The notes under the pieces were generated by a model. That model was given only the letters and a program-made list of their open reading frames with translations, was not told the origin of the DNA and made no database searches. Source: Ascidia mentula (taxonomy: Eukaryota; Chordata; Ascidiacea; Phlebobranchia; Ascidiidae). From it: a DNA stretch of 64,000 bases. The stretch is from the NCBI GenBank assembly GCA_947561715.1, contig OX387201.1, forward strand, positions 9,252,001-9,316,000, given 5' to 3'. Made by a program: the position numbers and the translations under genes. Below are positions 36,109 to 47,605 of the stretch, piece after piece. The first letter of the stretch is position 1; every line of letters starts with the position of its first letter.

Positions 36109-38244
36109 ATGATGAATAAATGTGTCCTACTGGTACTTTGTTTCTCCATCATACGTTTTAAAACTGCGACATGTCAAAACAACAATAACGAAAGGTTTGT
36201 GTGTAAACGTGCGAGTTCGCTGTTGGGTGGACAATCCGATGTGTCTACTATGCCGGGAAAACCAGGTAAAAGAGGCCCTACTGGTGTTCAAGGTCCACCG
36301 GGGCCTAGTGGACCAAGAGGACCTCCCGGAAGGCAAGATAATCAAAGAATAGCAAACATTGAAAATCGACTGGAACTTTTGTCAGGTATTTTTCTACGTG
36401 TTTACTAGCAAATAATATCAATTAGAAATACGCAGTGTTACAAAATTAGCTAGATTCGTTTTCATTGCATTTACTTTTTCTTTTGCTAATAAATGTATCA
36501 GCATTTTTGTTTGTAATACACTTCAAAAGTTGTACTCCTTAGGTCCAGATTGGAAGCCCCTTTTGAAGCAGTATTATGTGCGCAAAACCCGAAGCTCGTG
36601 GCATAACGCCAGACGGTCTTGCCAGTCAATTGGAGGAGATCTGGTTACCAGCGGAATGAGGGATCCTGCTACTCGCATGTAAATAGATAAAAAGCGTAAC
36701 GTTTGTAATTTTCTGCTCTTAGTTATCGCCTATTGTAGTAAGCACCGCAAAATTAAGATGATGGGCAATGGAGAGGCTTCACTGCAAAGCTAAACTTTCA
36801 GAATATTACATCGCTATATTTTTAAAATTTTTACTATACATGCCGATATATTTCAATAGGAAAGCCAAAGCTGGTATGCTAGACATAGCGCAGACGTTTC
36901 GAACAACGCTTTGTTGATCATCAGTGCTAATCATAATTAATGAGTTGCATCATGGCATGCACAGAGGTTTGCTTTCTTGTTTAAATAACTCACTCCAAGT
37001 TTTTGAACCCAAAAGCCGATAAAATTTTGCGAAATGCACAATCGTTTGCTCTTTCTTCTATTTTACCTGGGACTATTTTCAGCAAGTTGCAAGTTTGTTC
37101 GGCTTGTAGTAACGAATGCTTATAACATATTTATGAAGGGATATCATCAACCGCTTTGTCAAACCAGTTGGTGGTGGTTATTACTGGATCGGGTTGAATG
37201 ACTTAGACAATCTTGGGGATGGCGTAGATTGCGTTAATATTGGAATTTACGACAATTATCAAATGGATGACCATCCTTGTTCACGCCCACAGCGAGCAAT
37301 ATGCGAGAGTTTTGTCCCTTAAACTTGCAAATAAGTCTTGTCACTATACATTTTTCCAACTCACTTTTTGTAAACATAAGTTGCTTTTTGCTTCACAATA
37401 AAGGTTGCAGTTTGTCACAATATAATGCGCTACACGTGTTTAAAATTAAATTTACCTTAAGTTATCATACGTTCATATTTCAGGCCCTGTATGGAAGCCG
37501 CTTTTGAGGCAGTATCACATCGCCAACCTAACCTCGTGGCAAAACGCTAGACGTTATTGTCAGTCGATAGGTGGAGATCTGATCACTAGCGGAATGAGAG
37601 ATCCACACACACGGAGGTGGGAATGACCTCTGAAGTAATTTTTCGCTGAATTTTCTACACATACAAAATAAATGTTAAACCTATTATATTTTGCCAGTAA
37701 GTAGCATGTTGGCAATGCAAAAAGAATACGTTTCGAAAACTAATACTGCGTTCATCATTAATACAAAACAGTAACTGCAGGCCAAGCCCAGAAGTGAGCA
37801 AGCAAAATACGTGGTCACTACTGGATAATAGCTTGCACAATCAGTTACTGTTTTGCGACGATGAACGCAGTATTAGTGTTTGTGTTTGATTACCACACTG
37901 CCGGCAAGTTATTAGCTTTGGCATTCCTTTTAAATGTTATGCTCGTATTTTTCCATGCCCTAATTTGGACATTTTATAGAGACATAATAGAACGTCTAAT
38001 GAAACCATTCAATTCCGGTTTCTGGATCGGTCTCAGTGACTTGGAGAGTGAAGGGAGCTTTGTGTGGATCGACGGCGTTCCGGCAAATGGGGAGAACACG
38101 AAAATCTGTACAAATGAACCTAACAATATTGGTGGTGGTTCGAATGTGGATTGTGGCACGGTCGGACCTTACTGTGGGTATAAGATGGACGATTTTTCGT
38201 GTGAGAGAGGGCAACGGGCTATTTGTGAAAAGCTGGTGCTCTAA
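36109..38244 (+). CDS. Dual-cassette collectin locus with alternative lectin heads
   Basis: One signal/collagen exon (36109-36385: signal CVLLVLCFSIIRFKTATC, eight triplets GKPGKRGPTGVQGPPGPSGP..., neck RIANIENRLELLSG) is followed by two CTLD cassettes. Cassette 1 is 36543-36678 plus 37139-37322 and gives a 198-aa protein. Its second exon keeps WIGL, VDC, HPC and ICE but lacks 26 residues that the 42.5-kb gene has, including WKWIDG and GEPN. It ends FVP-stop, followed by AATAAA at 37397-37402. Cassette 2 is 37484-37616 plus 37980-38244 and restores [13 protein letters not shown] and all cysteines plus one extra pair, giving 224 aa. Both cassettes start in phase 1, matching the collagen exon, and both totals close exactly. 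Which isoform is used cannot be seen from DNA. Alternatively cassette 2 is a stranded relic. Confidence 0.75.
37734..37881. mobile_element. Palindromic MITE in lectin intron, copy 2
   Basis: Same foldback as at 32606-32758, between the two exons of cassette 2. Outer arms CTAATACTGCGTTCAT and ATGAACGCAGTATTAG pair perfectly, with the inner pair ACAGTAACTG/CAGTTACTGT. Its position is identical in all copies, so it predates the duplication. Confidence 0.75.
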
Positions 38245-38806
38245 AGTAGTGTTTAAAACATGGGAAACAGCGGGATTTGAACCCAGGATATTTTTTGCAC
38301 ATTTTCGAATATTCAAGTTTTCCATTTGTAAATGAACTACAATGGAAATAATAATAATTGTGGGGCAAATTATGGGCACTTTGTGAAAGAATTGCCTCGT
38401 GAATTTTACATTGCAAGTAAGTAAGAAAGTAAAGTTTGTATGACATAGTTTTTCTTGCATTGTCAGATACATCTTGCTTTTGCCCTAAAAGCTTTTCCAC
38501 CTTAATCATTTTATTGATCATGTGTGCAACTAAATAAATGATGTCAACGTTTTTGGATCGTGGTTTTTACAGGATAGTTTTACTGTTAAGTGGATTGTAT
38601 TTTTTGAAATGTCACCTCATCAGTGTATTCAATTACCCAGGGGCAGAAAATTCAAATATTTATTTATACGTTGTATGATACACTTTACTGAAACTATAAT
38701 AGAGCGGTTGCAGCTTTTATTTTGAGCGCCTCAGGAGGAGTGAGAGACGTACACAAACAGCAGTTTCAAAGGGCATGCGAAATAAACACACTACACTATG
38801 CGACCA
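38245..38806. other. Spacer between lectin units 2 and 3 with tRNA-like repeat
   Basis: Repeats the 33.1-33.7 kb spacer. Contains the T-arm-like stretch at about 38265-38305, AAATAAA near 38532, and the start of the third duplication unit near 38640. No gene. Confidence 0.55.
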
Positions 38807-39750
38807 TTACAGGGTATATCTCTCGCATATTGCTCGTTGCGGACGTGAACAAGGATGATCATCCATTTGATAATTGAAGTGGAATCCTATGTGAGCGCAA
38901 TCAACGTCGTTCCCACCAGCATTGTTCGGTTCCCCCGTTGCGAAGTTTGCATTTTCCTCAGTCCTCAGAACACCATCAATCCACTTCCACACTCCTTCCG
39001 TCTCCAAGTCGGTCAAACCAATCCAATAGTATCCTGATCCGGCTGGTTTTACCAGCTGGTCAATAATGACCCTTTCAAAACAGAAACAACCTGGTTTTGT
39101 ATCAAAAGATCATCATTACTACGCGAAAAAATACAGATAGTTTGCTTGCAGACACGTGACTCGCATATTAAACATTAGTTTATTGATCGGATAATAAACA
39201 TTTGGTGCATACTTTTACAGGTTGGCAGTGTCTGTACCTCAAGTAGAAGCTGAAAAGTTATAAAGTCTTACTTGCGAGTAATAGGATCCCTCAATCCGCT
39301 GGTAATTAAGTCACCTCCGATCGATTGACAATAACTTCTCGCGTGTTGCCATGAGCTTAAACTAGTGCGTACATGATACTGCTTTAACATCGGTTTCCAA
39401 ACTGGCCCTGAAAACAAAGATTTTTCTGCTGTCGAAAATGACAAATTCCACAATGTTTAAAATGTAAAACCTGACAACGATTGGAGACGTTGTTCAATCC
39501 TTACTATTCGTTGGTCGTCTTGAACCCCTGGGGCTCCTCTGTCCCCTTTTGGCCCCTGCTTGCCAGGAGATCCCGGAGGACCAGCCGGACTCGATGCGTT
39601 GTGCGCCCCTGATCGAAACAAGGAACTTGCATATTTACATACCAGCAGCTCCTCATTGTCCGAACTGTGACATCTGATACAGGGTAAAGCAATCATGATC
39701 ATACAAGCTAAAAGGGCAGGTTTCGACATTACGGAGTTCTGGTTGCACAA
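38807..39750 (-). CDS. Collectin-like C-type lectin, type 1, copy 3
   Basis: Third type 1 collectin, 226 aa, in exons 39471-39750, 39272-39407 and 38807-39071. Signal peptide LLACMIMIALPCIRC, collagen part GPPGSPGKQGPKGDRGAPG, neck QRIVRIEQRLQSLSG, then a CTLD with SWQHARSYC, WKWIDGVLRT, TGEPNNAGGNDVDC, HPC and ICE. It differs from copies 1 and 2 by a few substitutions only, without breaks. Divergently paired with the intact plus-strand collectin at 41253. Confidence 0.88.
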
Positions 39751-41252
39751 CGATCCGTATTTTCTAGACTAAAGACAGATTTGCTTGCGCCAATGCAAAA
39801 CACATTCCTTTGTAGCAAGTTATAATGACGTATATTTCTTCTTTTCTTCCTTTTTTGCAGTCGTAAACAGCGTTCATGCCTTGGGCAATGTACAATGGAA
39901 TTTCTGTCGCAACACTTCAATCAAGCTCAGCTAAGCGCTACCGAAATTTAAGTGTAGCCAAACAGTGCTGCAAAGCCCAACACTTATTATATAGCTGGAC
40001 ATGCTGGATGACAAGTACAAATTTCGTTGCCCACAAAAAAACAAGTTTGAAAATCTCAATGTCGTTATTAAATATAATCTTTCTTAATCTTTCTTCTCAA
40101 GTTGCAGTGGCGGTTCGCACGTATTTATGGAACTGATGGCGTTGGTGATCTCTGCGCCACGGTGCCGTCGGTTCTTTGAATTGAGAGGTTCAGTTGGAGC
40201 TGCTAAATGCCCGAATCGTAAGCTAACTCTCAGATAAATTCATTACTCTCCAGAACTATTTAAATCTAATTCCCCTTTTTCAACTATGTACAGCACTAAA
40301 GATAGGTGTGTCCAGAGCCAAGAACTTTGAACATCTTGGACAGTCAGCGTTGAGGGCTTAGGTCACTGCAATCACCATTTATTTTACAATCAGGACAACG
40401 TATTTGGAGGGAGCACCTTATAGCGAAAATGGTGAATATACGTGTAAAGCATTGCCCTAACATGGCGTTTAGTTTTCTCATTGGCTTGAAATTGGATTTG
40501 ACATGTTGAGTTGCAAACACAATATTCTCACACCTGCAAGCACTTATTCGACAAAGTCGACCGATATTGCGACCGTACAGTGCTTTACAATGTTAGCATG
40601 TTCGTGATAGGTTCACATTTGTAATGCAAACATTAAATTCTTTTAAAAAAATTCTTTTTGAAATTTGAAAAAATTGAAGCTGAAGCGTATTTGAATGTAC
40701 TGAAACCTTCGACACAAGCAAAGTGATAAGGAATGGAAAACTTATTGTACCGTCAATGAGCCTTGTGTACAATTACACAATTGCACAATTGTACAATAGC
40801 TTCTTCAAGTGTGTGTCAACAATTGCTTGCACCATGTTGTTGGGCTTGTTTCCCACAAAGTTTGCACAACGTTAGATGCGGTGATCCAGCTTGCATTCTT
40901 TTCTAAAATTACTGCTGACTCGCACGAAACCAGTATAATACCATTCAGGACAACAGCAGCTACCTAGTGATTTTTAAAAAGTCTTTGCAGAATTTATTTT
41001 AAGTTTAAGGGTTTTATGTAAGACTGAATCGCCTTATATTTATTATCATAACGAACATTTTGAAATATTCGTAACTTTACCGCAAAGAATTTATTTAATT
41101 AATTCATGCCCTGGCCTGAAGATCTGCGTGAAAAATATAGAAAAAATACGACGATATTACTACAGGTGACAGAAAAGCCACTACAGAAGATTGCAGCCAA
41201 CAGTATCGCGGACATATGTTGCTTCATCATTTTGTTTTAAGAAAACAGGATC
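39751..41252. other. Divergent spacer of lectin unit 3
   Basis: Near-copy of 34594-36108. It separates two divergent, apparently intact collectins and is the best candidate for the ancestral shared promoter region. No coding exon is supported. Confidence 0.55.
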
Positions 41253-42790
41253 ATGATGAATAAATGTGTCCTGCTGGTACTTTGTTTCTTCATCATACGT
41301 TTTAAAACTGCGATATGTCAAAACAACAATAACGAAAGGTTTGTGTGCAAACGTGCGAGTTCGCTTTTGGGTGGACAATCCGATGTGTCTACTATTCCGG
41401 GAAAACCAGGTAAAAGAGGCCCTGCTGGTGTTCAGGGTCCACCGGGGCCTAGTGGACCCAGAGGACCTCCCGGAAGGCAAAATAATCAAAGAATAGCAAG
41501 CATTGAAAATCGACTGGAACTTTTGTCAGGTATTTTTCTACGTGTTTACTAGCAAATAATATCAATTAGAAATACGCAGTGTTACCAAATTAGCCAGCAA
41601 ACCCACGATACTTCGACTGGTCGTATAACCTTCCAGTATCAGTTGGAAATTCGATTTACGTAAGAAATCACGTGTGTCATCACAATACCCTATGCGGTTT
41701 GGTCGTTACACTTGCCATTCTATTGTACATACAGTTGTGCATTACGGTGGCTTATCGCGCAAAAATGTCATTGAAGTGCTCATTTGGTTAGTTGTTACGC
41801 AAAGGTTATCATCTAATCTCTAGATTCGTTTTCATTGCATTTACTTTTTCTTTTGCTAATAAATGTATCAGCATTTTTGTTTGTAATACACTTCAAAAGT
41901 TGTACTCCTTAGGTCCAGATTGGAAGCCCCTTTTGAAGCAGTATTATGTGCGCAAAAACCGGGGCTCGTGGCATAACGCCAGACGGTCTTGCCAGTCAAT
42001 TGGAGGAGATCTGGTTACCAGCGGAATGAGGGATCCTGCTACTCGCATGTAAATAGATAAAAAGCGTAACGTTTGTAATTTTCTGCTATTAGTTATCAAC
42101 TATTGTAGTGAGCACCGCAAAATTAACATGATGGGCAATGGAGAGGCTTCAATCGTCTGAAGTCGTGTTCACTAATGCGTGAAATAATTTCGGTTTTATT
42201 TTTGAAATTTTTACTCTTAATGCAGATATTTGAATGAATAAGAAAGCCAAACCTAGTATGCTAGACATAGTATGCTAGACACGTTTCGAACAACGCTGTG
42301 TTCATCATCAGTGCTAATCATAATTAATGAGTTGCATCATGGCGTGCACAGAGGTTTGCTTTCTTGTTAAAATTACTTAACTCCAAGTTTTTGAACCCAA
42401 AAGCCGATAAAATTGTGCGAAATTCGCAATCGTTTGCTCTTTCTTCTTTTTTACGTGGGCCTATTTTTAGCAAGTTGCAAATTTATTCGGCATGTGTAGT
42501 AAAGAATGTTCATAACATGTTTATAAAGGGATATCATCAACCGCTTTGTCAAACCAGCCGGTGCTGGTTTTTACTGGATTGGGTTGAATGACATAGACAA
42601 TGAAGGAACGTGGAAATGGATCGACGGTTTACCGGCAACAGATCAAAACACCGACTTTGCGACCGGTGAACCCAACAATAGTGGGAACAACGTAGATTGC
42701 GGTCACATTGGAATTTACTACAATTATCAAATGGATGACCATCCTTGTTCACGCCCACAGCGAGCAATATGCGAGAGATTTGTCCCTTAA
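41253..42790 (+). CDS. Collectin-like C-type lectin, type 3 (intact)
   Basis: Intact relative of cassette 1 of the 36.1-kb locus. Exons 41253-41529, 41913-42048 and 42529-42790 give 224 aa. Signal CVLLVLCFFIIRFKTAIC, eight Gly-X-Y triplets (GKPGKRGPAGVQGPPGPSGP...), neck RIASIENRLELLSG, then a CTLD with SWHNARRSC, FYWIGL, TWKWIDGLPAT, TGEPNNSGNN, VDC, HPC, ICE and the end RFVP. The EPN loop deleted at 37.1 kb is present here, so this gene defines the deletion. Intron 1 has about 225 bp (41598-41822) that the 36.1-kb locus lacks. A poly(A) signal AATAAA lies at 42865-42870. Confidence 0.88.
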
Positions 42791-43976
42791 ACTTGCAAAT
42801 AAGTCTTGTCACTATACATTTGTCCAATTCACTTTTTGCAAAAATGAGTTGCTTTCTGGTTCACAATAAAGGTTGCAGTTTTTGTCATATTGCAATGCAC
42901 TGCACGTGCTTCAAATCAATCCTTTTTTTGTATTAGTAGTGTATATAATTTCCCACTGGCGTGATTTCCTGTATATAGTGGAAATAAAATGAAATGCACA
43001 CTGAATAGTAGTTTTCTATGTTTTGTCTGCGAAACACCTTTAGGTTATAATAAGTTGACAAGGAACCCCGAAAACATCAGAAACGTCAAAAAAACAATTT
43101 GTTCTTGTTTAATTAGTTCTCCTTCGTCTGTCGTCGAATGGCCTTTCGGGCATAACCGGCATTTTTATCCAAAACTATATAGCTCACGGAACCCATTATA
43201 TTTTGTTTAAGGAACCTTCTGCGTAACCACTTTGGAAATTACTGCTGTATGGTGTCAATTTACTTAAAATCAATCCATAACTAAAATGTAACCATTTCAC
43301 TAATGTTTTCTTTCGAAATCAGTTTTTTACACTCTTTTAGCAATGAATAAGGCGGTAACAGGAATAGCCATTCCGATAATTCAACCATTTTTGCTCATAC
43401 GAGTTACGACATGCATATTCATCATCAATCGATGCAGGTACATCCGATCATAGAAAGTGATCAATGGCTGGAAACACAAAAATATTCAGCATACGAAAGA
43501 AACATGAAAGGTTGCAGCAACACAACTCGCTCCAATTGCTGCAGGGAGTCTGAAGAAGACTGAATCTAGATTTTTAACGACCATGAACCTGAAACAAATG
43601 CCTTTTTTAAAACCACAGGCATATAAATTTGGTCTAACAGCAAGAGATAGATTTTAAGATTGACATGTTCAATAGACGGTATGGCAGGAACTTAAGTCAT
43701 AATCAGCATAATTGTTTCAGTGGTTTTGTTCTGAAAGGTAGTTAATATAACGTTAAAGTGTTGGCAGTCTGCTTGTATATCTATATATAAAAATACATAT
43801 ACATATATTTATACTTATATGTAAAGTGATGTACTGAAAATATTGGTCACTATAGTCGTTTTAAAATATTATATCAATGCATTTATGATGTAGCAAAATT
43901 ATGATGTCTCGAATGCAGACTATCATGAGGTAGTCTAACTATGACTTTCTCACAGAAAGTTCCAGCGTAAAGCGTC
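42791..43976. other. Spacer before the second lectin duplication
   Basis: Contains the 3' UTR of the type 3 collectin. From about 43440 it holds a block (to 43670) repeated at 47.04-47.28 kb, and an AT-rich simple repeat near 43775-43825. The shared block is the upstream part of the 3.6-kb duplication that produced the two genes at 43977 and 47606. No gene seen. Confidence 0.55.
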
Positions 43977-45184
43977 ATGTCCAAAGTACTGTTTGCATTG
44001 CTTGTTATCATTGTGATCACGCAATCCACGCAATGCCAAAGTCAAAAAGAAGAACTTTTGGTATGCAAACATGCCAGCTCAGTGTTCGAGCCACCAGCAA
44101 CGCGCAATGGACCACCTTTGCATGGAAGACCTGGCAAAAGAGGCCCATCTGGTATCATGGGACCAAAAGGCGCAGTGGGGCCAAGAGGACCTCCAGGCGT
44201 GCAAAATAATCTACGGATCGAAACGATTGAAAATAGTCTGGAAACTTTGTCAGGTTACCTCGTTTTAAAATAACACTGTTCTAAAAAACATAGACAGGTA
44301 ATTTAGAAACTTGTACGTTCATATTTCAGGCCCTGTATGGAAGCCGCTTTTGAGGCAGTATCACATCGGCACCAACCTAACCTCGTGGCAAAACGCTAGA
44401 CGGTATTGTCAGTCGATAGGTGGAGATCTGATCACTAGCGGAATGAGAGATCCACACACACGGAGGTGGGAATGACCTTTAATGGAAAAGTTTGTGCAGG
44501 ATTTATCACAGCAATACGATTGTAATTTTTGCTGCATTTTCCTGCGACAATAATATTACAAAACCTATGTATTTTATAAGTAAATGCACATACAAAAAGA
44601 ATGTTAAACCTATTATAACTTGCTAGTTGGTAGCAAGTTGGCAATGCAAAAAGAAAACGTTTCGAACACTAATACTGCGTTCATCAATAATACAAAACAG
44701 TAATTGCTTGCGCAGGCCACGCCCAGCAGTGAGCAAGCAAAATGCGTGGTCACTGCTGGATAATAGCTTGCACAATCGGTTACTGTTTTGCAATGACGAT
44801 GAACGCAGTATTAGTGTTTGTGTTTAATTACGACACTGCTATAGCAAGTTATTAGCCTCGGCATTCCTTTTAAAAGTTATGCTCGTATTTTTCCATGCCC
44901 TAATTTGGACATTTTATAGAGACATAATAGAACGTCTAATGAAACCATTCAATTCCAATTTCTGGATCGGTCTCAGTGACTTGGAGAATGAAGGGAGCTT
45001 TGTGTGGATCGACGGTGTTCCGGCAAATGGGGAGAACACGAACTTCTGTGCACATGAACCCAACAATATTGGTGGTGGTTCAAATGTGGATTGTGGCACG
45101 GTCGGACCTTACTGTGGTTATAAAATGGACGATTATTCGTGCGAGAGAGGGCAACGGGCTATGTGTGAGAAACTGGTGCTCTAA
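43977..45184 (+). CDS. Collectin-like C-type lectin, type 2 (intact)
   Basis: Exons 43977-44253, 44330-44465 and 44920-45184 give 225 aa with agreeing phases. Signal peptide [17 protein letters not shown], collagen part [20 protein letters not shown]..., neck [14 protein letters not shown]. The CTLD has [54 protein letters not shown] and MCE. EPN is preserved. Two extra cysteines (FCAHEPN and GPYCGY) flank the sugar loop and probably pair with each other. A palindromic MITE occupies intron 2. Its CTLD exons are almost identical to cassette 2 of the 36.1-kb locus, which lacks this gene's own collagen exon. Confidence 0.87.
44663..44820. mobile_element. Palindromic MITE in lectin intron, copy 3
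   Basis: Same foldback element as in the other type 2 loci. It also shows a central pair CCAGCAGTGA/TCACTGCTGG, so nearly the whole 158 bp can fold into one hairpin. Confidence 0.75.
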
Positions 45185-46075
45185 TGTTGTGTTTAAAACG
45201 AAAAACAAAACATGGGACACACCGGGATTTGAACCCAGGATATTTTTTGGACTTCACCGGAATCCAGGATATCCTGGCGACAAATCCCGTTCCCGGTTTT
45301 TTTCTTGGTATATGGGTCGGTCGGTTGATCACACATATGGAAGACATGTACAGATCTTTAATGTTCACTGACGGAAATTAAGCTGTGGTTAAATTCAAGT
45401 TTACCTTTTGAAAATGAACTACAAAGTAAATGATAATAATTGTGGAGCAAATTATGGGGCACTTTGTGAAAGACTTGCCTCGTGAATTTTACATTGCAAA
45501 TAAGTAAGAAAGTAAAGTTTGTATGACATAGTTTTTCTCGCATTGTCATACATTTTGCTTTTGCCTTAAACCTTTTTACTGCTTTCGCTATATATATTGT
45601 GCTGTGTCGAAAAATGAATAAAATTTGTTATTCATTACATAATGTTACATTCCGTACAAAGTTTTCGGGTGTTGAGTTGTGTAATTTTTGCGCTTAACAC
45701 ATGTTTATCAAGTTTATAATTGATAATTAGTGTTCGCATGTAGGCCTATTGTTGGGGGGGATTCGATGCGGATGATTGCTATTTTTATTCAAGAGAAGAA
45801 TCAAGTTTCACAAAATTATCTACCACACGATGTCAGTGTTGAGCTGAAATACCAGCATCTTTCAAGGACGCAATTTTCGTAAAATGCTCTTGATTTTGAA
45901 AACTTGTTGTATGTATTAAACATTTATTCAGGACACGTGGGACCAAAACCTTAAAAGGACACAATGTGGTAATTACAGCAAGCGATTAAACAAAATCCCT
46001 CGGGTAGGCTTTCCGAAACTGCGCCCATTAAACTTCACTTCTGCCCACATCGTAGAAAACAGTAAGCAAGAAAGT
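45185..46075. repeat. 3' flank with SINE-like repeat, duplicated downstream
   Basis: A tRNA-like repeat lies at about 45211-45330. It has two successive half-copies of the T-arm complement and the CTTGGTATATGGGTCGG tail. After it comes AATAAA near 45617. Most of the block reappears at 48.84-50.0 kb. No gene seen. Confidence 0.6.
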
Positions 46076-46344
46076 TTAATTCCAGAATTGCAGTAGAAAG
46101 ATGGATTGCACAATTTCAACTTCACCAACATCCCGTTTTTTATCAGAGCAGAACATTTGGAACACTTCGTCGCATAAAGAGGGCACACCTCGATCCTGTT
46201 TTACAACAAGGCTTTCATCATAGAACGGAAAGGAATTAGAACGGTCGCTTCCTACGCCGTGAAAGACGTTACAATATGCCCGAGTAAAGTGCTGCCCTCC
46301 GGCGGGAGACGCTTTGAGTGAAAAAACAATGCGCTCAATGTAAA
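46076..46344 (-). pseudogene. Truncated copy of the 50.6-kb minus-strand ORF
   Basis: Nearly identical to 50.45-50.78 kb, sharing YIERIVFSL/IERIVFSL, HFTRAYCNVFHGVGSDR and NSFPFYDE. A small indel changes the frame after FYDE. Homology stops sharply at 46344, where BEL/Pao-like sequence begins, so the upstream part of the ORF is missing. Confidence 0.6.
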
Positions 46345-46722
46345 ATACCTCGTTTTTATCGAATGACCAATGCGTCCAAAGTACAGTTACATGTTTTTGC
46401 TGACGCTTCGTCAGAAGCACGAGGTTGTGCTTGTTACCTTAGGTCAGTAGATGACCGCTCGAACGTTACGTGCTCACTGGTGATGGGCAAATCATTCCTT
46501 TCCGGTTCAGGAAAGCAAACCATACCACGACTGGAACTGGAGGCTGCTTTGGATGCAGTAAAAATGTCACGAACAGTGAAGGAGGAACTTGATTTAGAAG
46601 ACTATCCTTGTCTATTTTGGACAGACTCATCCATCGTACTGCAGAGTTTGCACGCCGACAGCAAGAACTTTCCTATCATCAATCGACGTACATGCACGTG
46701 CAAAGAGTCTCAGAGATATTAA
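46345..46722 (+). mobile_element. BEL/Pao LTR-retrotransposon RNase H fragment
   Basis: Translates to a BEL/Pao RNase H segment. LHVFADASSEARG carries the first catalytic Asp, then come VMGKSF and IPRLELEAALDAVKMSRTV (catalytic Glu), and FWTDSSIVLQSL (second Asp). The reading becomes degenerate after about 46685. No reverse transcriptase, integrase or LTR was recognised nearby, so this is a dead fragment. Confidence 0.8.
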
Positions 46723-47605
46723 ACAGTGTCTCAATGACGCTAGCGCGGGATGAGTCTCTTGGGTTGTAATAATTTCTTCTACCTCGTCCTGCAAAGTAAT
46801 CAAAACAGGATGTTGAATGAATCACTTTACTCGGCTACATTCGATGGATAAATCACTTGGATCACATTAAGGGGTTATATTTAAAGGTTATTGCGAAATA
46901 TCCTATTCTTTATTTAACGGGGCTTGCAAATGCTTGTGCAATGCTGCAAACGAAATGGATTGTGCAACACTTGTGCAATGCTGCACACAAGACATTACGC
47001 AATACAAGCGCTGGTTTCTGTGACGTATGTTACACAGCACGTACATCCGATCTTAGAAAGTGATCAATCACTGGAGACACCAAAATCTTCAGCATACGAA
47101 AGAAACTTGAAAGAAAGCAGCCACACAACTCGCTCCAATTTCTGCAGAGGGACTGAAGAAGACTTTAATCTAGTTTTTAACGACCATGAACCTGAAACAA
47201 ATGCCTTTTCAAAAACCACAGGCATAGAAATTTGGTTTGCAGCAAGAGATAGATTTTAAGATTTAATTTTGTTTTAAAATTGACATGTTCAATAGACGGT
47301 ATGGCAGGAACTTAAGTCATAATCAGCATAATTGTTTCAGTGGTTTTGTTCTGAAAAGAAATCAATATGACGTTAAAGTATTGGCATTCTATCACTACAT
47401 AAAAATATATTTATATATTTATATTCACATGTAAAGTGATGTACTGAAAATATTGGTCACTATAGTCGTTTTAAAAAAAATTATATCAATGCATTAATGA
47501 TGTAGCAAAATTATGATGTCTCGAATGCAGACTATCATGAGGTAGTCTAATCTTGACGGTAGTCTAATAATGACTTTCTCACAGAAAGTTCCAGCGTAAA
47601 GCGTC
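46723..47605. other. Spacer before the last lectin, with repeated block
   Basis: Contains a short imperfect direct repeat (CTTGTGCAATGCTGCA, twice between 46929 and 46990). The block 47040-47280 is shared with 43440-43670. The region directly upstream of the lectin start matches that of the 43977 gene, with one 20-bp internal duplication around GGTAGTCTAAT (47541-47570). Confidence 0.55.

Larger units (their letters stand above)
29060..42900. repeat. Triplicated collectin segment
   Basis: Three tandem copies of a segment containing a minus-strand collectin, a spacer and a divergent plus-strand lectin locus. They begin near 29060, 33540 and 38640. Collectin-to-collectin distances are 4499 and 5113 bp. 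The left boundary is marked in each by TACGTTGTATGATACAC or a close variant, then TAATAGAGCGGTTGCAG. Copies 2 and 3 are nearly identical over their spacers (34.6-35.8 versus 39.8-41.0 kb). Copy 1 is more diverged and shorter. Confidence 0.9.
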
